From: a virus | Direction: 5' to 3' (one strand) | Length of the DNA stretch: 37,607 nucleotides | Virus record (IMG/VR): IMGVR_UViG_3300035688_000028 | Location: 1-37,607 of that record | In this document: piece by piece, positions 15,519 through 22,213 of the stretch | How positions within the stretch are numbered: position 1 is the first letter of the stretch | Layout: each line of letters opens with the position of its first letter | The notes under the pieces: model-generated | Database searches by the model: none | What the model saw: the letters and a program-made list of their open reading frames with translations, nothing else | Told to the model about the DNA's origin: nothing | Translations under genes and position numbers: made by a program

Positions 15519-16298
15519 TTATTCGCCATCTCGAAGGGCTCGAGTTAGACTGAGAGCGAAAGTCGCCGTGGTTGCGGTATTGAATACCAGTTGCCAACGC
15601 AAGAATTCGCGCACGGTTGCAGTCTTGCCGATCTGAATAAAGCCGAATTTAGGCGTGGCGGTAGCATCAATGTCGCCCGTAGTACAGCCAGCGAGATCGG
15701 CACCAGTACCCGCGCCCGCGGCGGCGCTATCCTGTACCTTGAGTGCTACCGTGCCGTTGCTTGTGAATAGTTGATAGCACATATAGCCACCGAAAGCCGT
15801 CGCAGCATAACTGCTATCCCAATAGGCGGCTGAGTTTACCGCCGTCTCCACGCCTTTGGGATGCAGCAGGTTGCCCCAAGGCCGGATATAGGTCATGCCG
15901 TAGGCAATAGCAGGCAGGGCAAAGTGCATATTGACCATACTCATGCCCTTGTCTACCGGCCTGATATAGTTACTCTGAATGAATGGGTAACTGAACACAT
16001 AATCACCCAGCACCGGCGCTTGCTGGATGCCCCAAGGTATCATCACCGTTCGCGTTTCGGGTATTGCGCTGGCTTGGTTATGGAAGCCCGAGGGTGTTGC
16101 GGTAAACAACACCGCTTGCATATCGCCAAGCGATACAGTGGGCATATCAGGCAAACCGCCGTTACCCTCATCTGACTGCGCATGAAATAGCGGAGTGTCA
16201 TAGGACCAGCCCATCTCACTCGCCCCGATAACATAGGGCGACCAGTCCACCCCGTCGATATAAGTTCTAATCCATCTTCCTATTGTTCGTCCTGGCAT
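15519..16298 (-). CDS. Tail tube protein paralogue, longer form, 259 aa
   Basis: AAAGGTG precedes the start. It is a larger relative of the 15025-15492 protein, sharing the GRT-RW start and the GGLPD-P signature but with an extra 100 residues that are aromatic and Gly-rich (YWDSSYAATAFGGYMCYQLF, residues 158-177). It may be the main tail tube subunit with an exposed extra domain, or a neck-proximal ring. The assignment rests on position between connector genes and tape measure, and on the paralogy. Confidence 0.65.
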   Translation of the reverse strand: MPGRTIGRWIRTYIDGVDWSPYVIGASEMGWSYDTPLFHAQSDEGNGGLPDMPTVSLGDMQAVLFTATPSGFHNQASAIPETRTVMIPWGIQQAPVLGDYVFSYPFIQSNYIRPVDKGMSMVNMHFALPAIAYGMTYIRPWGNLLHPKGVETAVNSAAYWDSSYAATAFGGYMCYQLFTSNGTVALKVQDSAAAGAGTGADLAGCTTGDIDATATPKFGFIQIGKTATVREFLRWQLVFNTATTATFALSLTRALRDGE

Positions 16299-16307
16299 AA
16301 TGCACCT

Positions 16308-16805
16308 TTAGTTGATAAACTCAGTAACCTTGAACAGGTATTCAAAACCATAGAAGCCAAATTTATTTGGACCTTCATTTCCAGCCGGGTCCATTACTAT
16401 TCCGGGACCACTCACACTATCCAAAAAGAAGTCAATGATGCCAACAGTTCCGCCTAGAACATCCTTGGTTAATGCGCCGTCTATAATACGTTTGGTCATG
16501 TCCATCAAGTCAGGAATGACGGTATATAGGCCGCGTCCCTCACCTACTGGCTTATAAGCCAATGAGTAACGCAATTCATATTCCAATCTACCCATACGTA
16601 ACCCCTCGAGGCCAGTCGCATTGTATCCAATGACAACATTGGATATAAAGCCGCCACGCATTTCAGGGTAAAGCAATGGGCATTCGCGCGGGTTAATTGC
16701 ATCTGGCAACTCAAATGTGTCTTTGACGGTCAGGTCCGCAACCGCGCTCATTAACTGCGTCTTGATGGCGGCTGTAACAGTGGCAAAGGCAAGCGTCGAG
16801 GTCAT
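16308..16805 (-). CDS. Putative tail terminator / neck protein, 165 aa
   Basis: The start at 16805 overlaps the upstream stop (ATGA). The protein begins MTSTLAFATVTAAIKTQLM, with beta strands in the middle (GRLEYELRYSLAYKP) and a C-terminal YGFEYLFKVTEF strand. Proteins of this length and composition, lying between the gp6-like connector and the tail tube, usually cap the tail or join it to the neck. The name is inferred from position and general fold pattern; no specific motif confirms it. Confidence 0.55.
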   Translation of the reverse strand: MTSTLAFATVTAAIKTQLMSAVADLTVKDTFELPDAINPRECPLLYPEMRGGFISNVVIGYNATGLEGLRMGRLEYELRYSLAYKPVGEGRGLYTVIPDLMDMTKRIIDGALTKDVLGGTVGIIDFFLDSVSGPGIVMDPAGNEGPNKFGFYGFEYLFKVTEFIN

Positions 16806-17398
16806 ACCAATCGCCTGTAGCTTGCCAGAATCTTCTCGCCCCATGCGGGTACGTCGCCCGGCGTGATGACCACACCCGCCGCGGTAACTCTTGCCGCACC
16901 CACCACGCTCTCGCCAAAGCGCGCCTTATATAGATTGTGGGCAAGCGCCAACGTCAATGTGGCAATATCTTTGGGCGGCGTAGCAGAGTAACCCCATGTA
17001 CCTTCTACGCTGATTACCGCCTCACTGTCACCGACCGCAGAATATTGCCAGTACACATTTTGCGACCATTTCAGCCGGATTTCATGCTTGGGGTATGTAT
17101 TAAGCGGATACAGGTTAAAACCAGCAGGGGGAATGACAATGCCATCACCGTTGGTCAGGGTTGTTACACCAAGCAGGTCGTCATCATCAATGTATAAACT
17201 AAGACCATTTGGCAGGTCATACAGATGTGTCTCTGTGCGCGGATAAAAAGTTCGATGAGTATCGCCATCGATATAGCGCGAGGCCGTCTCGATCATGCTT
17301 GTCAGCAAAGCATCATCGCTCGCGTCCGCAGGCAACGGCGCGCCGCCTGAAGTCATGTACTGCCTCATGCTATTCAGATCGCAATAGTTGCTACTCAT
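16802..17398 (-). CDS. Head-tail connector (HK97 gp6-like), 198 aa
   Basis: The N-terminal helical part (CDLNSMRQYMTSGGAPLPADASDDALLTSMIETASRYIDGDTHRTFYPRTETHLYD) has the layout of gp6-type adaptors, in which short helices including L--MIE-AS-YID- pack above the portal. A beta insertion (VISVEGTWGYSATPPKDIATLTLALAHNLYKAR) follows, with the W-GY--TPP pattern seen in this family. It forms a ring beneath the portal. The start follows AGGTG. The neighbours fit: capsid genes upstream and neck protein downstream with an ATGA overlap. Confidence 0.75.
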   Translation of the reverse strand: MSSNYCDLNSMRQYMTSGGAPLPADASDDALLTSMIETASRYIDGDTHRTFYPRTETHLYDLPNGLSLYIDDDDLLGVTTLTNGDGIVIPPAGFNLYPLNTYPKHEIRLKWSQNVYWQYSAVGDSEAVISVEGTWGYSATPPKDIATLTLALAHNLYKARFGESVVGAARVTAAGVVITPGDVPAWGEKILASYRRLV

Positions 17399-17410
17399 AA
17401 AAGCACCTGG

Positions 17411-17650
17411 TTACTTATCGCGCTTCACAAAGACATCCGACACTTTCCAGGAGTGGTTATATTTGGCCTGGATCCAGCCGGCATTTTCAATCTTCAACCA
17501 CACATCTTTATCGTCGATGAACTCGTCAATGGCATGAAGGGGGCCGTCGCCCTTGACCAACAAAATCGCGGTACGATCTTTGTCATTATGATCGGCAAAG
17601 ATAGGGAGGTTGGTCTTGACCCAAATCAATCTATCTATTGAGTAGTCCAT
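17411..17650 (-). CDS. Small head-tail region protein, 79 aa
   Basis: The family is not recognised. The sequence predicts a compact beta protein with charged surface (DVWLKIENAGWIQAKYNHSWKVSDVFVKR), compatible with an SH3-like barrel. TAGGAG lies upstream of the ATG. It sits between the putative head decoration protein and the connector, so a minor head or neck role is likely, but this is inference from position. Confidence 0.6.
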   Translation of the reverse strand: MDYSIDRLIWVKTNLPIFADHNDKDRTAILLVKGDGPLHAIDEFIDDKDVWLKIENAGWIQAKYNHSWKVSDVFVKRDK

Positions 17651-17681
17651 AACAGCTCCTATGGGAAATTATTTCCATTGG

Positions 17682-17734
17682 GGCTCAGCCAGGGGCCATT
17701 GCCCTTTTCGCGTGCGCCAACGCTAGGCTGAGCC
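17682..17734 (-). promoter_or_regulatory. Three-way-junction RNA element after the decoration gene
   Basis: GGCTCAGCC (17682-17690) pairs perfectly with GGCTGAGCC (17726-17734). The enclosed 35 bases hold two more hairpins: GGGC-CATT-GCCC (17693-17704) and GCGT-GCGCCA-ACGC (17710-17723). Together they form a compact three-way junction in the gap between two head genes. No T-run follows on the minus strand, so this is more likely an mRNA-stabilising or processing structure, or a partial terminator, than a full intrinsic terminator. Confidence 0.55.
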
Positions 17735-17772
17735 TTAGGAAAGGAGGAGGAAGTATTTTTAGGTAAACCCAC

Positions 17773-18198
17773 TTAGACGATAACCGCCTGAGTACCAGTA
17801 ACCAGAGTCGGCGGATTTTTATGGCTGCCCTTATACAAGGTGGCAACAACCGCGTTCGGGAAAGCGGCGGTAGTAGTAACTACAACCAGCTTTTGGAATG
17901 GGCGCGCTGCGATGACTTTGGTGTCGATAGTTTGAACTGTGGTATCGCCCAGTGCCTTGGTAACTTGCACCAAAACTGCACCGGTAATGTCGGCCGCGCC
18001 AGCGCCGCCGGTCAGGATATAGTCCTGAACCTTCATGTCAATCAAACCAGTCGCGGTTGCGACGCCTAAGACCAGCGAATACAACACACGGTCAAAACCG
18101 GCGCAGTTGACTTCGATGGTAGTCATAGTGCCTACAGTACCAATCGTCGGCTCGCACGCGACCATCGATTTTGATTCAGCAGCAATATTGTGAGACAT
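17773..18198 (-). CDS. Putative head decoration / capsid-stabilising protein, 141 aa
   Basis: The start at 18198 follows AAGGA; an upstream in-frame codon at 18243 lacks a site and would cross a hairpin. The protein is small, Ala/Thr/Val-rich and all-beta, with the stretch GLIDMKVQDYILTGGAGAADITGAVLVQVTKALGDTTVQTIDTKV. It lies directly after the major capsid protein, where many HK97-type phages encode decoration proteins. Hairpins flank the gene on both sides, as expected for a highly expressed, separately stabilised message. The role is inferred from position and composition. Confidence 0.6.
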   Translation of the reverse strand: MSHNIAAESKSMVACEPTIGTVGTMTTIEVNCAGFDRVLYSLVLGVATATGLIDMKVQDYILTGGAGAADITGAVLVQVTKALGDTTVQTIDTKVIAARPFQKLVVVTTTAAFPNAVVATLYKGSHKNPPTLVTGTQAVIV

Positions 18199-18213
18199 TT
18201 TGTTTTCCTTTTT

Positions 18214-18267
18214 GGTGGGGTTCCAGACCCACCTATGAAGCATTGCTGGGGGGCCGGTTAGCCCCCC
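18214..18267 (-). promoter_or_regulatory. Two hairpins in the leader of the decoration gene
   Basis: Between the capsid gene stop and the decoration gene start are two strong stems: GGGGGGC (18248-18254) with GCCCCCC (18261-18267), and GGTGGG (18214-18219) with CCCACC (18228-18233). The second ends just before the Shine-Dalgarno site. Neither is followed by a T-run on the minus strand. A 5'-stabilising or processing role is likely. Confidence 0.5.
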
Positions 18268-18291
18268 GTTTGATTGTTGTTTAGGCTAGAC

Positions 18292-19473
18292 TTATGCCTG
18301 TAGCATCCAGAGGATTGCTTCGCTCTGCAGAACGGCTCCGCCCTCGCGTACTTTAGCGAATAGGCCGATTTGACCATTCGCCTGATATAGCCAGGGGTTG
18401 CGTGCCACGGATAGGGACTGCCGTTCGGCAATCGCGTAGAAGTCCGGGTTGACTAGTAAAGCGGTCTTGGTCGCTGTAACAACTGGGATAGCGGTCGGCA
18501 TCGCAGAGGTACAATAGACTGGGATACCGGCACCTAGGTAGCCATTGGGGGAAACATCTTTTGGGCCACCTTTGCCCTGTGGCATATCGGTGAAGGCGAA
18601 GGCAACAGTGGTCAGAGCACGGATGAGACCCAAGACTGGCCGGGAACAAACGAATGCCAGGTTATCAACATATTGGTCGGGCATAGCATACAGCAAGCCC
18701 TGGATATCACCTACTGCGATGAGAGCGGCGGCGGCGGTGGTTTTACCAAGTGACCCACCTACTGCCATCGCCTGAGGCATTGCAGTGCCAGTGCCGGAAA
18801 CGATGAAGTAATAGTTCTCGGCGGCAGCCAGAGCACGGCCCCAAACACCAGCAAGATATGCGTCAGCGCCCGGCGCGTCAGCTTCCCATTCCTCGCTCAG
18901 TTTGATGAGTTTGGTCATCTTGTGGATTGTGACTGGCACCTGTCCGGCGGTTGGTTCGTTCTCATCATAAGCGCCAGTCTCGGCGGTCACAACGAACTTG
19001 GTAGCAGCCGTACCCTCAACAGGGAACAGAAGACGGTCACTTTGAGTTGGCACAGCCAGAACACCGATCTTGCGCGCAATAGAGAGCTCGTTGCGTTTCT
19101 CGATAATCCTTCCATAGAAGTCATCGGGCACATAGAAGCCACCAGCGGCGTCAACCTGCCCGGCCATAGCAACCTTCAATTCATCAGCATCCAGACCTTC
19201 ATAAAACTTATTATCCGGCAGCAATGCGCCATTAACCTTGCCGGTCTGGATGAAATTCAGGAAGCCCTTGACTGCATCATCAGCAAAGCCCAATTTGGTC
19301 TTTGTGTTGACGTTGGGTTTCGTGATAAGTGCCGCGCCCTGTTGCTTTGGTTCTTCAACCTGAGCGGGTGCGGGTTGTGCCGCTTTGACTGCTTCGGTCA
19401 CAACGGCAGGGATAGCCGTCTTGATTGCTTCGGCAACAATGGCGGCGACTTCTTTCTTGGTATCTGCGTCCAT
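18292..19473 (-). CDS. Major capsid protein from an internal in-frame start, 393 aa
   Basis: Inside the fused gene, ATG at 19473 (MDADTKKEVAAIVAEAI) is preceded six bases away by AAAGGAG (19480-19486), one of the best ribosome sites in the window. The product would begin with a helical delta-like scaffolding segment and continue into the complete HK97-fold capsid protein. This start lies exactly at the domain boundary, just after the Pro/Lys-rich linker that ends the protease part. The simplest reading is that most capsid subunits start here and that a minority of full-length fusion brings the protease into the prohead. It is also possible that a stop codon between two ancestral genes was lost. 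Confidence 0.75.
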   Translation of the reverse strand: MDADTKKEVAAIVAEAIKTAIPAVVTEAVKAAQPAPAQVEEPKQQGAALITKPNVNTKTKLGFADDAVKGFLNFIQTGKVNGALLPDNKFYEGLDADELKVAMAGQVDAAGGFYVPDDFYGRIIEKRNELSIARKIGVLAVPTQSDRLLFPVEGTAATKFVVTAETGAYDENEPTAGQVPVTIHKMTKLIKLSEEWEADAPGADAYLAGVWGRALAAAENYYFIVSGTGTAMPQAMAVGGSLGKTTAAAALIAVGDIQGLLYAMPDQYVDNLAFVCSRPVLGLIRALTTVAFAFTDMPQGKGGPKDVSPNGYLGAGIPVYCTSAMPTAIPVVTATKTALLVNPDFYAIAERQSLSVARNPWLYQANGQIGLFAKVREGGAVLQSEAILWMLQA

Positions 19474-20694
19474 AGTAAACTCCTTTTTGTTTGGTTTAGT
19501 TTCTTCTGCCGCCGTTGTTGCAACGGACACCGGTGTTTGTGAAACAACACCCAGCATTTCAGCAGGGATAAATGATTTCAGGGATGTAGCTACGTTCTTT
19601 GGTTCGGCTGGCCGATGAGTCAGCGATGCATCCAATTTCAAGGGCCAGCGTTTCAGATAGGTATGCCCTTCTTGTGATTCACGGATAACTAGGTGTTTGG
19701 CAGTGCCGGACGACCAACCTAACTTGCCTTTCCTGGCAAAGTCAGCAATGATCTTTTCGTACTCATCGCGTTCCTGGAGTAGCATCTCGGCAAAGATAGC
19801 CTCGGGCGTCATGGTCAATATTGCTTTGCCTAACTTGCGCGAGCCGAATATCTTATTCTTACCATGATCGAAATAGACAGTAGAGGTGGCTGGAAAGTCC
19901 GTGTCAAAGTCGGTCCTTTCGTCAAAGAATTCACCAGTCGCGTCAACAGAAATGCCGCGGGTAAAACGGATTAGAGGTCCCGACAGCCTTAATCCCTCAG
20001 TAGTCTGAATCGCCTTGATCGCGTCGCCGTCGAATACCTCAATATCATCTTCGCTTGCCTTGTCTAATGACTTAGGTAACTGTGTCCACTCTGGAGTCTG
20101 CGGGCAACTTGCGCCCAGCGAGTTGGCTGCGTCATGGATAGATTGCAATTTCTCCTGATCTTTCCAGGAATGACGCGCGCCGCGCTTGATTTCGTTTTCG
20201 GGGTCTTCCTTATCAGGAAGTATATCGAGTACTTTGCCAATGGACTTGTTGGCCTCTTCCCCTAAGGTTGCATAGCAGATAGCATGGGCCGATCCTTCAT
20301 CGAAACCCTTATCAAGTAGATGACCCAGGCAACGTTCCATTTTGGCAGTGTGATAATCGTGCTTAATATCGGCGACCGAATGAGATTTATGCAATTTGTC
20401 CCATTCGGTTTCAACATTGCCCATCAATTCATCAATAAATTCGGGCATATCCAATACGGCCACATTGAGTTTTGTCCATCCCTTTTGTTCCATCTTTGTG
20501 GCACAGTTTGGGCATATCTTGCGTACTTCTTCCAACTTAAGCCAAACCGATTTGCCTTCCAGATGTTTCTCCCACATGGAATGGCAAATTGCTGCGGCCT
20601 GGTTTGGGTCTTTGGCTGTGCCTTCGTGAATCACAATTGGAATACAACGACTGATATAGTCGTCTCTTGATTCACCGAGTAAGGGTTTTGGCAT
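18292..20694 (-). CDS. Fused prohead protease-major capsid protein, 800 aa
   Basis: The start at 20694 follows GGAGG. Residues 1-170 form a Cys-containing N-terminal region with two similar units, each ending in an AIC motif (QAAAICHSMW and SAHAICYATLG), and a CPNC knuckle. Residues about 230-380 resemble the HK97-type prohead protease (S78): GLRLSGPLIRFT, YFDHG with the likely catalytic His, LGWSSGT with the likely Ser, and LKLDASLTHRPAEP. A low-complexity linker follows, then from residue about 408 a delta-like Ala/Glu/Lys helix and the HK97-fold capsid protein (GGFYVPDDFYGRIIEKRNELSIARKIG, and C-terminal PDFYAIAERQSLSVARNPW). An in-frame internal start allows separate synthesis of the capsid part (see 18292-19473). 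Confidence 0.88.
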   Translation of the reverse strand: MPKPLLGESRDDYISRCIPIVIHEGTAKDPNQAAAICHSMWEKHLEGKSVWLKLEEVRKICPNCATKMEQKGWTKLNVAVLDMPEFIDELMGNVETEWDKLHKSHSVADIKHDYHTAKMERCLGHLLDKGFDEGSAHAICYATLGEEANKSIGKVLDILPDKEDPENEIKRGARHSWKDQEKLQSIHDAANSLGASCPQTPEWTQLPKSLDKASEDDIEVFDGDAIKAIQTTEGLRLSGPLIRFTRGISVDATGEFFDERTDFDTDFPATSTVYFDHGKNKIFGSRKLGKAILTMTPEAIFAEMLLQERDEYEKIIADFARKGKLGWSSGTAKHLVIRESQEGHTYLKRWPLKLDASLTHRPAEPKNVATSLKSFIPAEMLGVVSQTPVSVATTAAEETKPNKKEFTMDADTKKEVAAIVAEAIKTAIPAVVTEAVKAAQPAPAQVEEPKQQGAALITKPNVNTKTKLGFADDAVKGFLNFIQTGKVNGALLPDNKFYEGLDADELKVAMAGQVDAAGGFYVPDDFYGRIIEKRNELSIARKIGVLAVPTQSDRLLFPVEGTAATKFVVTAETGAYDENEPTAGQVPVTIHKMTKLIKLSEEWEADAPGADAYLAGVWGRALAAAENYYFIVSGTGTAMPQAMAVGGSLGKTTAAAALIAVGDIQGLLYAMPDQYVDNLAFVCSRPVLGLIRALTTVAFAFTDMPQGKGGPKDVSPNGYLGAGIPVYCTSAMPTAIPVVTATKTALLVNPDFYAIAERQSLSVARNPWLYQANGQIGLFAKVREGGAVLQSEAILWMLQA

Positions 20695-20711
20695 GGACAC
20701 CTCCACATAAC

Positions 20712-20746
20712 AAAAAAAAGAGCGACCGGAATATTCTTCCAGTCGC
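20712..20746 (-). terminator. Strong intrinsic terminator upstream of the capsid gene
   Basis: On the minus strand GCGACTGGAA (20746-20737) pairs with TTCCGGTCGC (20731-20722) over 10 bp with one G-T pair and a five-base loop. TC and eight T residues (20721-20712) follow. This is a textbook Rho-independent terminator, placed 18 bases before the capsid gene start. Confidence 0.85.
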
Positions 20747-20830
20747 CCAGTTAGGACACATCGTGGAGTTCAGGTCATGTCATATCAGTGCACGCATTTA
20801 GCGTATCCGCACCTGTATGGCTATTTAGTT
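20712..20830 (-). ncRNA. Short terminated leader RNA in front of the capsid gene (about 118 nt)
   Basis: A promoter at 20837-20847 and the terminator at 20712-20746 bracket a short minus-strand RNA. Inside it CAGGT and ACCTG, and GTGC-ACGC with GCGT-GCAC (a GGAT bulge between), form a hairpin. The stretch CTCCAC (within 20764-20769) is complementary to GTGGAG at the capsid Shine-Dalgarno region, so it could also mask the ribosome site. It is either an independent small RNA or an attenuation/antitermination leader for the capsid operon. Confidence 0.6.
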
Positions 20831-20836
20831 AGTAAT

Positions 20837-20847
20837 ATTATACCACA
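20837..20847 (-). promoter_or_regulatory. Extended -10 promoter before the capsid gene
   Basis: On the minus strand this reads TGTGGTATAAT, identical to the plus-strand promoter at 1314-1324. No good -35 box is present; instead a 26-bp palindrome lies immediately upstream. The expected start of transcription is near 20830. Confidence 0.7.
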
Positions 20848-20850
20848 ACT

Positions 20851-20876
20851 TGTAATGATGTTATAACATCATTACA
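20851..20876. promoter_or_regulatory. Perfect 26-bp palindrome (operator candidate)
   Basis: The half-site TGTAATGATGTTA is followed directly by its exact reverse complement TAACATCATTACA. Its edge is only 3 bases from the extended -10 motif, covering the place of a -35 box. It is most likely the binding site of a dimeric activator or repressor of the capsid-leader promoter. It could also form a cruciform or RNA hairpin. Confidence 0.7.
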
Positions 20877-20892
20877 GCCGCGATGCAAGATA

Positions 20893-21360
20893 TCATTTCA
20901 ACTTGCACGCTATCAGTAACTTGTCTACCCATGTCTCGAATATCTTGACGATCTCAGGCATCTTCTCCATCGCCACATCATATACCTTGCGCCAACCGCG
21001 GGCAGTCATGATGTGAGACTGCTTATCTCCACCAAGGTATGGCCCGTAACTGGTATCGTTGCCCAGGATGGTCGTGTATGCCTGCTGCTTCACTGTCCAA
21101 CTTGTGCCATAGCGTTCGGATTTTTGGTCATTCCCATATTTAAATTGTGTTCCTCTGCCACGTATGTAGTAAGGTGTAGGTGGTGCATTAGCGCTGTCAG
21201 CGGGAGGATACTTCTGGATGCCTTCAGTTTTCAGGATAATCTTAGCCGCTTCGTTACCAGCCTGCGCCAGATGGTGCTGCACCTGGCGCGGGAACTGTTG
21301 GAGCGCGGCCTGTAATTCTTCTATTCCCTTGATTTCAACTTTTATAAAATCGTTAGGCAT
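20893..21360 (-). CDS. HK97 gp10-like head-tail joining protein, 155 aa
   Basis: The start VEIKGIEELQAALQQFPRQVQHHLAQAGNEAAKIIL is the HK97 gp10 signature (I-G-eeL---L---p--v---l--a---aa). A C-terminal YGPYLGGDKQSHIMTARGWRKVYDVAMEK segment also fits. It joins the neck to the tail. Its ATG overlaps the stop of the MuF-like gene by 8 bases. Its position upstream of the capsid gene rather than downstream of the connector is unusual for HK97-type order. Confidence 0.75.
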   Translation of the reverse strand: MPNDFIKVEIKGIEELQAALQQFPRQVQHHLAQAGNEAAKIILKTEGIQKYPPADSANAPPTPYYIRGRGTQFKYGNDQKSERYGTSWTVKQQAYTTILGNDTSYGPYLGGDKQSHIMTARGWRKVYDVAMEKMPEIVKIFETWVDKLLIACKLK

Positions 21361-22213
21361 TGGCTAATATATCCGTGGTTACTTGATCCCAACAACGACA
21401 TCCAGGATGAGGGTCAGGGGGTGCATCATATTCCTCACCCGTTTCAGGATGCACAAACGGTTCATCAACTTCAACTTCTTGTCCATTAAGAGGAGCACAA
21501 CGATCACAAACAAAAGCATCCCGATTCGTGAACCAAGTCTTAATTACCCGCACATCCGGCCATTCATTCTTCAAGTCCTGCCCTACCAACTTATTGGCTT
21601 GAGCATAAGCTCTGGTAGTTTCTGTTGTTGCGATTAATAAAGCCCGGCTCTCGTCATACGGCAGCATGTTCACCACATCGCCTATAGTAAAGCCCGGGGT
21701 TTCAACGAACGTTGAAATGGCAGTCTGCAATGCATCCCGTGTCGTATCGTTGATCCCCTTCACCAAATCGAACGCATATTGCCGTGCCCACTCAACCGCC
21801 CGCGAATTGGTCAGCGTCCAATCCATGCCGATGGTGACAGACTGTCCAAACAATGCCACGCCATCTTTGGACGCGAGTATCAGTTCAGCCAATATCTCGG
21901 CGTCGAAATCCTCATCATCGAACAGGTCATCAGTGATAATACCAGGCGGCATGGCGATGGCTTTACGATCGGGATATTTCAACGCCAACCGCGCCAGCAA
22001 CTTATCCTGTTGCCTGGAGAAGTAACGGCGCATGACGCGATAGATGCGCTGTTCTGACTTCTCTTTCATGTCCTTGCCCGGCTCCTTCTTATCACGCGCT
22101 GGTATCTTAGCCTTGATGCAAGCCAAATCATAGCACAGGTCATCCGGCAGTGGTATGCCTTGCGACTGCGCCCAGGACACAGCGGACAGAATGGCGGAAA
22201 CGAGGTCAGGCAT
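21353..22213 (-). CDS. MuF / SPP1 gp7-like minor head protein, 286 aa
   Basis: The C-terminal half is a phage head-morphogenesis (MuF) domain: LLIATTETTRAYAQANKLVGQ, FTNRDAFVCDRCAPLNGQEVEVDEPF, and the closing DPHPGCRCWDQV. The Cys and His residues form the usual metal-binding knot. Such proteins sit inside the head near the portal and may pass into the host with DNA. The N-terminal half is helical. The start overlaps the portal stop by 8 bases, the standard portal-MuF coupling. No toxin extension is present on this copy. Confidence 0.85.
   Translation of the reverse strand: MPDLVSAILSAVSWAQSQGIPLPDDLCYDLACIKAKIPARDKKEPGKDMKEKSEQRIYRVMRRYFSRQQDKLLARLALKYPDRKAIAMPPGIITDDLFDDEDFDAEILAELILASKDGVALFGQSVTIGMDWTLTNSRAVEWARQYAFDLVKGINDTTRDALQTAISTFVETPGFTIGDVVNMLPYDESRALLIATTETTRAYAQANKLVGQDLKNEWPDVRVIKTWFTNRDAFVCDRCAPLNGQEVEVDEPFVHPETGEEYDAPPDPHPGCRCWDQVTTDILANA

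Noticed and set aside
18248-18267. G/C-rich hairpin after the capsid gene as an intrinsic terminator
   Set aside because: On the minus strand it is followed by AGCAATG, without a T-run.
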